Below are positions 18,270-25,553 of a stretch of DNA of 37,011 nt, one piece after another. Numbering within the stretch: position 1 is the first letter of the stretch; each line of letters begins with the position of its first letter. The DNA is from Myxococcales bacterium SG8_38 (lineage in GTDB: Bacteria; Myxococcota_A; Polyangia; Polyangiales; Houyiibacteriaceae): NCBI GenBank assembly GCA_001303415.1, contig LJTN01000026.1, positions 1 to 37,011 of the forward strand. Reading direction: 5' to 3'. The notes beneath the pieces were generated by a model. That model saw only the letters and a list, made by a program, of their open reading frames with translations. It was not told the DNA's origin and ran no database searches. Position numbers and translations under genes: made by a program.

Positions 18270-18893
18270 TTGACTGAAGCGGTCGCAAAAGCGCGCAATG
18301 CAAAGGCGTCCATGTATCGGACCTTGGTGGTCGCGGCCGCGGAGCGTCTGTTTGCGACGCGCGGCTACGAGCGCACGAAGATTCAGGACATCGCCTCCGC
18401 CTCCGGGCTCTCGCTCGGCACGCTCTATTCCGTCTTCGACGGCAAGGCCGACATTTACGCGGCCGTTCACGCCGAGCGGCTGGGCGAGCTCTTCATGCTC
18501 ACGGGCCGTGCCATGAAAAGCGAGATGCCCGCCGCCGATCGCTTGCTCGAAGGCAATCGGGTCTTCATTCGGTGGCTCGCCGAGCATCCGGACTACCTTC
18601 GGATCCACTTGGAAGGAGGAGGCGCTTGGTCGTCCAATCCCCAGCGGGCCGAGGCCGGGCTGGTACAGGCGTGGCACCGGGGCATCGATCTCATGGCCCA
18701 CGTAATCGAGCGCGCCATGCGTGACGGCGAGCTATGGGAAGGTGATCCGGTCGTCGCAGCACGGCTCATGGCAGCCATCCAGCAAGTATTCATCTCCGCT
18801 TGGTTCGAATCGGGTATGAAAGAGGGGGCTCCGGCCCTCGCTTCACGAATCGAAGAGCAACTGCGGCGGAGCCTTTTCAGGAGCAAGAAGTGA
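18270..18893 (+). CDS. TetR/AcrR family regulator of the CYP51-CPI operon
   Basis: This is a 207-residue transcriptional regulator. The N-terminal helix-turn-helix spans about residues 18-62, with TKIQDIASASGLSLGTLYSVF, the classic TetR DNA-binding segment. The remainder is an all-helical ligand-binding domain. The start is TTG at 18270. It is first in a co-transcribed row with the P450 (GTGA overlap), CPI, serine hydrolase and FAD genes, so it probably autoregulates and controls them through the AT-rich inverted repeat just upstream. It resembles the second TetR of the cluster at 33126 (shared TLYSVF and IY-AVH-RL segments), so the two are paralogues. The ligand is unknown; a sterol or its CoA ester is a guess. 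Confidence 0.9.
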   Translation: MTEAVAKARNAKASMYRTLVVAAAERLFATRGYERTKIQDIASASGLSLGTLYSVFDGKADIYAAVHAERLGELFMLTGRAMKSEMPAADRLLEGNRVFIRWLAEHPDYLRIHLEGGGAWSSNPQRAEAGLVQAWHRGIDLMAHVIERAMRDGELWEGDPVVAARLMAAIQQVFISAWFESGMKEGAPALASRIEEQLRRSLFRSKK

Positions 18894-20269
18894 CAGCACC
18901 GGCACAAAGCACCACCACGCCCTTGAGCGCAGGGAGGGCCAAGAAGCCCCCCAAGCTCAAAGGCGGTTTTCCGATCATCGGCCACACCATGCCGTTCGTG
19001 AAGGACACGATCGGGTTGCTTCAGAAGACGTACGACGAGTGCGGCAGCGTCGGGCGCTTCAAGCTTTTCGGCAAGGACATGATTTTGTTCACGGGCCCCG
19101 AGGCGCACGAAGCTTTGTTCCGGCAGCCCGACGAGGTGCTCAGCCCCAACGCGGCATACAAGATGATGGTGCCGGTTTTCGGCGAAGGCGTCGCATACGG
19201 GGCCGAGCCCGCCAAGATGGCGGAGCAGATGCACATGCTCTATCCGGCGCTTCGCAACAACCGGATGCGCACGTACACCGAGACGGTCGCACGGGAAACG
19301 CTCGACATCATCGCCGATTGGGGCGACGAAGGACAAATCGAGGTCAGCTCCTTCTTTGGAATGCTCACCAACTTCACCTCGAGCAGCTGCCTTCTCGGAA
19401 CCGAGTTTCGAAACGAGATGAGCGAGGAGTTCTCCAAGGTCTACTACGACCTCGAGCGCGGGATCGTGGCGTGGGGCTACATCCATCCGTATCTGCCGAT
19501 CCCGGCATTCCGCCGCCGCGATCGCGCCCGCGCACGGCTCGGCGAGATGGTTTCGGAGATCGTCGAGAAACGGAGGCGCTCCGGCTATCGTGGGGAGGAT
19601 TTCCTCCAGACGCTGATGGACGCTGAATACTCCGACGGCAGCAAGCTGAGCGATCACGAGATTACCGGCATGCTCGTTGCCGCGATGTTTGCGGGGCATC
19701 ACACCAGCTCGGTCACCACCGCATGGACTTTGATAGAGCTACTTCGGCATCCCCGGTTCTTGGAGGAGGTCCGGACCGAGATTCGTGCTCGCTATTCGGA
19801 TTCGGAGGACTACAACTTCCACTCGTTGCGCGATCTCGAAAAAACCGAGGGTGCCGTGAAAGAAGCGCTCCGCATTCATCCGCCTCTTTTCATCTTGCTT
19901 CGGGCGGCCCTGCAGGACTGCGAGATACTTGGCTACCAAGTGAAGAAGGGGAACTGGGTCGCGGTTTCGCCGATGGTCGCGCACCGCGATGAACGAGTGT
20001 TCCAAGACGCGCTGGCCTACGACCCGCACCGCTACGGCCCGGGGCGTGAAGAAGACAAACGACCCTTCGCCTACATCTCGTTTGGAGGCGGCCGGCACAA
20101 GTGCATGGGCAACGCCTTTGCCATCTTGCAGATCAAGACCATCATTGCGGTTCTGCTGAATCGCTACGATTTCGAGCTCGGGGACGACCCGGTGGAAACC
20201 GACTTTCAAGGCTTGGTGTTGGGACCCAAGCCGCCCATCACCGTTCGGTACAAACGCCGACGCGCATGA
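18890..20269 (+). CDS. CYP51-like cytochrome P450 (candidate sterol 14alpha-demethylase)
   Basis: This is a 459-residue P450 very like bacterial CYP51 (M. tuberculosis CYP51 has 451). The GTG start at 18890 overlaps the tetR stop (GTGA) and has AGGAG 6 bases upstream. CYP51 hallmarks are the B'-region VPVFGEGVAY, the I-helix AGHHTSS (268-274), the ExxR pair Glu325/Arg328, LRIHPPL and the haem loop FGGGRHKCMG with Cys405. There is no N-terminal membrane anchor, as in bacterial CYP51s. The substrate-selectivity position equivalent to Mtb Phe78 is Met92, and the usually conserved Asp after VxY/F is Gly104, so the substrate may differ from lanosterol or obtusifoliol. It should remove the C14 methyl of a sterol using ferredoxin electrons. 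It overlaps the CPI gene by 4 bases. Confidence 0.9.
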   Translation: MTAPAQSTTTPLSAGRAKKPPKLKGGFPIIGHTMPFVKDTIGLLQKTYDECGSVGRFKLFGKDMILFTGPEAHEALFRQPDEVLSPNAAYKMMVPVFGEGVAYGAEPAKMAEQMHMLYPALRNNRMRTYTETVARETLDIIADWGDEGQIEVSSFFGMLTNFTSSSCLLGTEFRNEMSEEFSKVYYDLERGIVAWGYIHPYLPIPAFRRRDRARARLGEMVSEIVEKRRRSGYRGEDFLQTLMDAEYSDGSKLSDHEITGMLVAAMFAGHHTSSVTTAWTLIELLRHPRFLEEVRTEIRARYSDSEDYNFHSLRDLEKTEGAVKEALRIHPPLFILLRAALQDCEILGYQVKKGNWVAVSPMVAHRDERVFQDALAYDPHRYGPGREEDKRPFAYISFGGGRHKCMGNAFAILQIKTIIAVLLNRYDFELGDDPVETDFQGLVLGPKPPITVRYKRRRA

Positions 20270-21075
20270 ACGGAAGCGACAGGCCGCGCTGGCTCTCCGA
20301 AAACCCGAGCAAGGCATGGGGGGAGAAGTTCTTCCTACTCTACTCGCCGGTCTGGATGACCATGATCGGCCTGGTCATGGCCCTCGGCATCACGGAGCGG
20401 GTCGGACAGTGGGGGTTCATCGCGATCGGCTCGGCCGTGGCGCTTCCGTTGATCGTGGTTCCGGCGTTGGCTCGCGACGAGAATGCAATCGGGCGGCGCT
20501 GGTATCAGACCTACTGGCTCAAGGCCAATCTCTACATCGCGATCTTCAATTTCGCCGCGAACTATTTCGGCTCGGAGTACTTCTTCGACGTTCTCGGGAT
20601 GGTGTACGAATACCCGATGATCCGGATCAACTTGGACGCTACCCTGGTCGGTTCAGGGGCGCAGCGAGTTCCCATCATCATGTATCTGCTGACGCAGGCG
20701 TACTTCATCACCTACCACACGACGGCCGTCGTCGTCTTGCGAAGGATTCGCACCTCGAGACTGCCCGTTGGTGGTCTCGTGTGGCCGGTCTTGCTCGCGA
20801 CCGTCGCCTATTTCTGGGCCTGGATGGAAACCAAATCGATGGCGAATCCTTGGATCGCGAGCCAGTTCTACTACAGAAACATGGCGCGAATGCTGTCGCA
20901 TGGCTCCTTGTTCTACTCGCTCTATTTCATCGCGAGCTTCCCCATCTTCTATCATCTCGACGAAGGGCGTGACGCAAGCTGGAGCCTAAAGAAGACTGCA
21001 GGTGCGGCGCTTTCGGCGAGCATGATCATGATGTTCCTTTTGGATTTCGCGGCCGGAATCTTCGGAGCGATCTAG
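20266..21075 (+). CDS. Cycloeucalenol cycloisomerase (CPI1-like)
   Basis: This is a 269-residue polytopic membrane protein that closely follows plant cycloeucalenol cycloisomerase (CPI1, about 280 residues). CPI1 opens the 9beta,19-cyclopropane ring of cycloeucalenol to make obtusifoliol. Matching blocks are NPSKAWGEKFFLLYSP (residues 13-28), a YWLKANLYIAIF...NYF block, a YFFDVLG block, a central TYH segment, METKSMANPW and the C-terminal LFYSLYFIASFPIFYHLDEG. About seven hydrophobic segments are visible. The start is the ATG at 20266, overlapping the CYP51 stop (ATGA); the frame extends upstream but only as a P450 shadow. In plants its product is the CYP51 substrate, so this overlap pairs consecutive steps and implies a cycloartenol-derived pathway. 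Confidence 0.9.
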   Translation: MNGSDRPRWLSENPSKAWGEKFFLLYSPVWMTMIGLVMALGITERVGQWGFIAIGSAVALPLIVVPALARDENAIGRRWYQTYWLKANLYIAIFNFAANYFGSEYFFDVLGMVYEYPMIRINLDATLVGSGAQRVPIIMYLLTQAYFITYHTTAVVVLRRIRTSRLPVGGLVWPVLLATVAYFWAWMETKSMANPWIASQFYYRNMARMLSHGSLFYSLYFIASFPIFYHLDEGRDASWSLKKTAGAALSASMIMMFLLDFAAGIFGAI

Positions 21076-21096
21076 GCCAGATGTTGGAGGCGTGGT

Positions 21097-22344
21097 TTGA
21101 CGGACACCAACATCGCAATCGAAGGCGCCTACGAAGCGCGGTTCGAGCCGGTTGCGAGGCTCATGCGCAAGCAGATCCGTTACTACGGAGGCGGTGCCGC
21201 GGCGGCGGTCTTTCTCGACGGAAAACCGGTGGCCGACATCTGGGCTGGAACGGCTCGCCACGACGGAGCGCCCTGGAGACGCGACACCATGTCGATCTGC
21301 TACTCGGGCACCAAAGGCATCACTTCGACCGCCATCCACATGCTGGTGACCGAGGGGCTCATCGATTACGACGCGCCGGTGGCTACGTACTGGCCGGAGT
21401 TCGGCTGCAACGGCAAGGAGCACATCACGGTGCGCCAGCTCCTGTCTCATCAAGCCGGCCTTCACAGGCTGGGGCACCTCGTCGATCGGATCACCGACAT
21501 CCTGGACTGGAAGCTCATCGTTTCACGACTCGCGCAAACCAAGCCGGATTTTGCCCCGGGCACCGCGAACGCCTACCAGGCTGTCACGTTCGGCTGGCTG
21601 GCAGGGGAGCTCATTCGCCGCGTGTCCGGGCTGAGCGTTCCGCAGTTCGTGCAAGACCGGATGGTCGGGCCATTGGAGCTCGACGGGCTGCACGTTGGAG
21701 GCGCCGCCTGGCAGATGGACAGGCTCCCGGACTTCGTCGGGCTTCCGGCGCTGCAAAGAACCAGCCCCGAGCCGCTGGCGACCGAGTATCGCGTCCCGTT
21801 TTGGGTTCGATCGTCGAGAGCCCGTTCCTTGTGCCGCCGTGGGCTCACGCCGCGCCATGCGCGGGAGCTCTTCACGCACCCGGTGTTTTGGGAAGCTTGC
21901 CTGCCGGCCATGAACGGCGTGGCTACGGCACGCTCACTCGCAAAGATGTACGCAGCCCTTTCCATGGGCGGCGAGATCGACGGCGTGAGGCTGGTCTCCG
22001 AGGACATCGTTCGTAAGGCCGCCGAGGTTCAAACCAAGCGTGCTGACCGGGTCATCGTGTATCCGCTTCACTGGAAGCTCGGCTATCATCGTGCCGATGC
22101 CTTCTTGATGGACGTGCCAAACGCCTTCGGCCACTTCGGCTTGGGAGGCGCTGGGGGGTGGGCAAACCCGGTGCTGAGGCTGTCTTTCGGGTTCGTTCAC
22201 AACGGCTTTCCACTTTCGATTAGCGGACAACTACGGACGGTCATGATGACAGCTGCGGTCTACGAATCGCTTGGCATTTACAAAGGCGCCTGCCATACCC
22301 TGCGGCACGGGCCGATCGTCGACTTGTGGCCGAGGCGTTCGTAG
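21097..22344 (+). CDS. Serine beta-lactamase-fold hydrolase/esterase (class C-like, EstB type)
   Basis: This is a 415-residue protein of the beta-lactamase/penicillin-binding-like family (PF00144), whose members are often esterases, transesterases or D-peptidases rather than true beta-lactamases. The SxxK motif is Ser70-Gly-Thr-Lys73; the Tyr motif is Tyr160-Gln-Ala in an AYQAVTFGWLAGELIRR segment; the third motif is FGHFGLGGAGG near the C-terminus in place of KTG. No signal peptide is seen, so it is probably cytoplasmic. The TTG at 21097 is supported by GGAGG 6 bases upstream. It lies 21 bases after the CPI gene in the TetR-led operon. A sterol-ester or acyl-transfer role is possible, but there is no direct evidence. 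Confidence 0.85.
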   Translation: MTDTNIAIEGAYEARFEPVARLMRKQIRYYGGGAAAAVFLDGKPVADIWAGTARHDGAPWRRDTMSICYSGTKGITSTAIHMLVTEGLIDYDAPVATYWPEFGCNGKEHITVRQLLSHQAGLHRLGHLVDRITDILDWKLIVSRLAQTKPDFAPGTANAYQAVTFGWLAGELIRRVSGLSVPQFVQDRMVGPLELDGLHVGGAAWQMDRLPDFVGLPALQRTSPEPLATEYRVPFWVRSSRARSLCRRGLTPRHARELFTHPVFWEACLPAMNGVATARSLAKMYAALSMGGEIDGVRLVSEDIVRKAAEVQTKRADRVIVYPLHWKLGYHRADAFLMDVPNAFGHFGLGGAGGWANPVLRLSFGFVHNGFPLSISGQLRTVMMTAAVYESLGIYKGACHTLRHGPIVDLWPRRS

Positions 22345-22361
22345 CGAGCTCTGGGAGAGAG

Positions 22362-23804
22362 ATGAGCGAAACAATAGGAATCGTCGGGGGCGGCATCGCC
22401 GGAGTGGGAGCAGCCTGGTCGCTTCACCGCGCAGGCTACCAAGTCGAGCTCTTCGAAAAAGGACCTGCGCTCGGAGGAAACGCGAAGACCTTTCGGTGGC
22501 CCTTGAAGGACGGAGGCCACGCCGAGTCGCCGCTCCTCGTCGTGGCGTGGCCGCAGATGTACTACCACAATTACGAGCTGCTCCTGAAGGAGCTCGGCGT
22601 CGGGATCACGACCCTGCCCATCTCGTACTTCGTGCAGACGCCCGACGGTCATTTCTGTCAAGACGGCCAAACGGCGATCCAAGCGCGCTTCGCTCACGAG
22701 TTTCGAAGATGGGAAAAGCTGGTCGCCTTCGTTGCGAAGGTGAATGGTTTCTTCTTGCCGAAGAAGAGACACGACTCCCTCTACCATTTTTCGTATTTCA
22801 ACCCACTCAACTTCATCCCCCTCTATTGGCTGGCTCGCGCCTTCGGCATATCGAGCGACTTCTGGAACACCATCTTCGTTCCCATTCACTGCGCCAGCTT
22901 CATCACCACTTCGATGCGTGGTGTGCCTGCGGTCATACTTCCGCTTCTCGAGAGCATCGTGCCGCTCGAAGAGCCGGGTCGAATGGGAACCTGGGTCGGA
23001 GCTCCGCGTCAGGTTTTCGACCGCATGACCGCGTCGTTTTCGGACCACGTGCATACGAGCCACGAGGTCACGAGCGTCAAGCGACGCGAGGGGCGCTTCG
23101 TCATCGAGGACAAGGAGGGCCGCTCGTACACGGTGGACAAGGTCGTTTTCGCTTGTGACGCGGCTTCCGTCTTGCGGTCGCTCGAATCTCCGAGCTGGTT
23201 GCAACGCGCGCTTCTCGGCAACGCGGAGTACGTCGACGACGTGGATCCGACCTTTTCCCGGTTCGTCGTGCATTCAGATACGACCGTCCTTCCGGAGCCG
23301 CATCGAGAGAGGATCCTATCGGACTTCAATACCTATTCGGAGATCGATGAATCCGGCTCACTGGAATGCACGTTCGTCATCTCGGCGCAGAATCCGAGCA
23401 CCAAGGACGAGGGGGTGCCCATGTTGGTGACCTTCAACTCCACCAAGCCCCTCTCCGAGGTGCAGAAACGAATCGAGCTTCCGCATCCGACGCACACGAT
23501 GTCGTTTCGCAATCTCATCATCATGACGATGGTGCGGTTTCTTCAGGGAAAGGGCGGCATCTACTATTGCGGCACCTTCACCACGCCGGAGGGCGGACAC
23601 GATCTGTCGTTCATGTCCGGCCTCGTCGCAGCGAAGGCGGTCGGGGCTCCGTACCCCTTGCCGCGGGACAATCCCCACGCGGTCGCGGACTTCAACCAGA
23701 TGCAACGCATCATGCTGCGGTCCGGGGCCCGGGAGACGATTCGACCTTCGATCTCGGCAAAAGACGCTCCGGCGCAGGGCGCAACCCGGCGGGCCGGAGT
23801 CTAG
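22362..23804 (+). CDS. FAD-dependent oxidoreductase (flavin amine-oxidase/desaturase-like superfamily)
   Basis: This is a 480-residue flavoprotein. The ATG at 22362 has GGGAGAG just upstream and begins directly at the Rossmann segment GIVGGGIAGVGAAWSL, then ELFEKG and GGNAKTF for FAD binding. The C-terminus has GIYYCGTFTTPEGGHD and SGLVAAKAVG, as in amine-oxidase/phytoene-desaturase relatives that close the FAD site. The middle has several hydrophobic stretches (FFLPKK, NFIPLYWLARAFG) consistent with a lipid-like substrate. It is last in the TetR-CYP51-CPI operon, 17 bases after the hydrolase gene, and overlaps the convergent EBP-like gene by 4 bases. It could oxidise or reduce a ring or side-chain double bond of the sterol; the reaction cannot be read from the sequence. 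Confidence 0.8.
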   Translation: MSETIGIVGGGIAGVGAAWSLHRAGYQVELFEKGPALGGNAKTFRWPLKDGGHAESPLLVVAWPQMYYHNYELLLKELGVGITTLPISYFVQTPDGHFCQDGQTAIQARFAHEFRRWEKLVAFVAKVNGFFLPKKRHDSLYHFSYFNPLNFIPLYWLARAFGISSDFWNTIFVPIHCASFITTSMRGVPAVILPLLESIVPLEEPGRMGTWVGAPRQVFDRMTASFSDHVHTSHEVTSVKRREGRFVIEDKEGRSYTVDKVVFACDAASVLRSLESPSWLQRALLGNAEYVDDVDPTFSRFVVHSDTTVLPEPHRERILSDFNTYSEIDESGSLECTFVISAQNPSTKDEGVPMLVTFNSTKPLSEVQKRIELPHPTHTMSFRNLIIMTMVRFLQGKGGIYYCGTFTTPEGGHDLSFMSGLVAAKAVGAPYPLPRDNPHAVADFNQMQRIMLRSGARETIRPSISAKDAPAQGATRRAGV

Positions 23805-24502
23805 CGCAGGAGCCCGTAGGAGCCGTCCAGGATCAGCCGAATGCTGGTGGCCAAGCCCCAGATGGGAAAGATCAACCAGGTAAGGTTCGTGATGCCGACG
23901 AAAAGCACCACGTCCCTCATCGAGTGCCCTTTGTGCCGCCCATTGTGAAAGAACTGGAAGAAGTAGAGGGCCGTTCCGTAGAACATCTGCCAGAACACGA
24001 TGACACCCAAGATGCCGAGGACGCGCGCCGGTAGCAGCTCGAACGTCATCCCGAAGGCCAAGATCAACGCGGGAACGATGGTCGTGAACCCGTTTCCGAC
24101 ATCGATCGTGTAGCCAAACGATCGGCGATCCGAATAGCCCGGATCGAACAGCGAGTAGCTGGACCAGACGGTGGTCCACTGTCGAAACGACAAAACGCGA
24201 AGCACTGGAATGGGCCTCGCGAATACGTTCACGACGCACTCGAGCTCGCGCCCGCGGTACGGCTCTTTGAATGATTCGTATTCGGTGCGGATCTGTTCCT
24301 GACAGACCATCAAGGCAATCTCCCACCAGTTGACCAAGACGTTGATCACGAGGAAGAACGCCAAGCCGATCTGGGTGACGTTGTACACGCCGTGCACGCG
24401 GTGATGAAGCCAGGTGTGAAACAGCGTACCGGCGATCACCACGAGGCCGATGACGACTCCGGTGGGGATCGTGAGACCGGCAGAGCTCGTCTTCGATTCC
24501 AT
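23801..24502 (-). CDS. EBP/EXPERA-like integral membrane protein, candidate sterol isomerase
   Basis: This is a 233-residue polytopic membrane protein; human emopamil-binding protein (sterol delta8-delta7 isomerase) has 230. The ATG at 24502 has GGAG 7 bases upstream, better than the ATG at 24526. Features resembling EBP are INVLVNWWE in an early helix (the WE region), then WQMFYGTALYFF (EBP has QIYGDVLYF) and, in the last helix, a TNLTWLIFPIW segment (EBP has NALWLVLP). The second catalytic Glu of EBP is not evident; the corresponding segment reads GFTTIVPAL. The match is remote and judged by eye, so a sterol isomerase role is plausible but not secure. It is divergent from the dioxygenase gene and surrounded by sterol enzymes, which supports the idea. 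Confidence 0.5.
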   Translation of the reverse strand: MESKTSSAGLTIPTGVVIGLVVIAGTLFHTWLHHRVHGVYNVTQIGLAFFLVINVLVNWWEIALMVCQEQIRTEYESFKEPYRGRELECVVNVFARPIPVLRVLSFRQWTTVWSSYSLFDPGYSDRRSFGYTIDVGNGFTTIVPALILAFGMTFELLPARVLGILGVIVFWQMFYGTALYFFQFFHNGRHKGHSMRDVVLFVGITNLTWLIFPIWGLATSIRLILDGSYGLLR

Positions 24503-24559
24503 CAACTTTCTCCGTAGCAAGATCATGGCTCCGTACTATGATGAGCCCGGAGAAGGCAA

Positions 24560-25483
24560 ATGAGCAGGGTGAAGCAGCTCGGCTACCTGGTGTTCGAGGT
24601 CGCCGACCTCGAAGCGTGGAAGAGCTTTTCCACCAGCATTCTCGGCCTGCGGTTGGTCGATCCGCGCGGCGATGAGGGCTTCTCGTTGCAGATGGACGCA
24701 CACAGGCAGCGTTTTTTCATCGAGCACGGTCCGGCCGACGATCTCCAGGCGATTGGATGGGAGGTCGAAGATTCGGCGGCGCTCGACGAGATCGAGAAGC
24801 GTTTGTCCGCCGCTGGTCACCGAGTGACTCGGGGCAACGCCAAGGACGCAGCACGGCGACACGTCGAAGGGCTGATTCGCTTCGAAGATCCGGCAGGAAA
24901 TCCGAACGAGGTCTACTTTGGTGCGGCCATGGCTTCCGAGCCGTTCGCGTCCCAAGTCGTGCCGTCGGGGTTCATCGCCGATGATCAGGGGCTCGGGCAC
25001 GTCGTCGTGCTTTCACGCGATCAGAGCGAGCACGAGGCCTTTTACGCTCAGATGCTGGGTCTTCGGCTCAGTGACTACATCCGGTGCGAGTACTTCGGAC
25101 ATCAGATCGACGTGACCTTCATGCACGCCAACCCGCGGCACCATTCGCTTGCCTTTGCCAAGGGTCAGCACAAACGCATCCATCACTTCATGGTGCAAGC
25201 TCGGTCGATCGACGAGGTTGGAAAGTGCTACGATCGCTTTCTCTTCGCGGGCGGCATGGTGCACCAAACGCTCGGCCGTCATCCGAACGACAAGATGTTT
25301 TCATTCTATGGCTACACGCCCTCGGGCTTTCATTTCGAGTTCGGGTCAGGCGCAATCGAGATCGACGACGCAACCTGGGAAGCTACGGTCCACCGGAAAG
25401 TCAGCGAGTGGGGCCATCATCCGCCGCAACTGCTCACCAAGGCCCATCGCCGCGCCAAGGAAGCGCGCGAAAAGCAGGGCTGA
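24560..25483 (+). CDS. Type I extradiol ring-cleavage dioxygenase (BphC/HsaC-like, VOC fold)
   Basis: This is a 307-residue two-domain vicinal-oxygen-chelate protein, like BphC and the steroid enzyme HsaC that cleave catechols next to the two hydroxyls. The N-terminal domain spans about 1-130 and the catalytic C-terminal domain about 140-280. The Fe(II) ligands are all present: His147 in GLGHVVV, His209 in RIHHFMV and Glu260 in GFHFEFGSG, almost the same numbering as BphC of LB400 (146/210/260). The extradiol signature GRHP...FSFYGYTPSGFHFE is intact. The ATG has GGAGAAGG upstream. It is followed 70 bases later by an MCP-type hydrolase, the usual next step after ring cleavage. The substrate is unknown; a phenolic A-ring secosteroid precursor would parallel HsaC. 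Confidence 0.9.
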   Translation: MSRVKQLGYLVFEVADLEAWKSFSTSILGLRLVDPRGDEGFSLQMDAHRQRFFIEHGPADDLQAIGWEVEDSAALDEIEKRLSAAGHRVTRGNAKDAARRHVEGLIRFEDPAGNPNEVYFGAAMASEPFASQVVPSGFIADDQGLGHVVVLSRDQSEHEAFYAQMLGLRLSDYIRCEYFGHQIDVTFMHANPRHHSLAFAKGQHKRIHHFMVQARSIDEVGKCYDRFLFAGGMVHQTLGRHPNDKMFSFYGYTPSGFHFEFGSGAIEIDDATWEATVHRKVSEWGHHPPQLLTKAHRRAKEAREKQG

Positions 25484-25515
25484 GCGCCGCTGCTGGCTCG
25501 CATCGGTGGGTTGGG

Positions 25516-25531
25516 CTAGAACATGTTCTAG
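25516..25531. promoter_or_regulatory. Perfect 16-bp palindrome matching the KstR operator pattern
   Basis: CTAGAACATGTTCTAG is a perfect palindrome lying 22 bases before the hydrolase start. Its central 14 bases fit TnnAACnnGTTnnA, the published operator pattern of the mycobacterial TetR regulator KstR that controls cholesterol catabolism. Either TetR protein of the cluster could bind it. The match and symmetry are seen directly; the regulator is inferred. Confidence 0.6.
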
Positions 25532-25553
25532 TCAGCAGCACGCAGGTGAGGCC

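Noticed and set aside
25516..25531. Reading the CTAGAACATGTTCTAG palindrome as a LexA (SOS) box.
   Set aside because: Gram-positive-type LexA boxes have GAAC and GTTC four bases apart; here they are two bases apart, and the neighbouring genes are not SOS genes.
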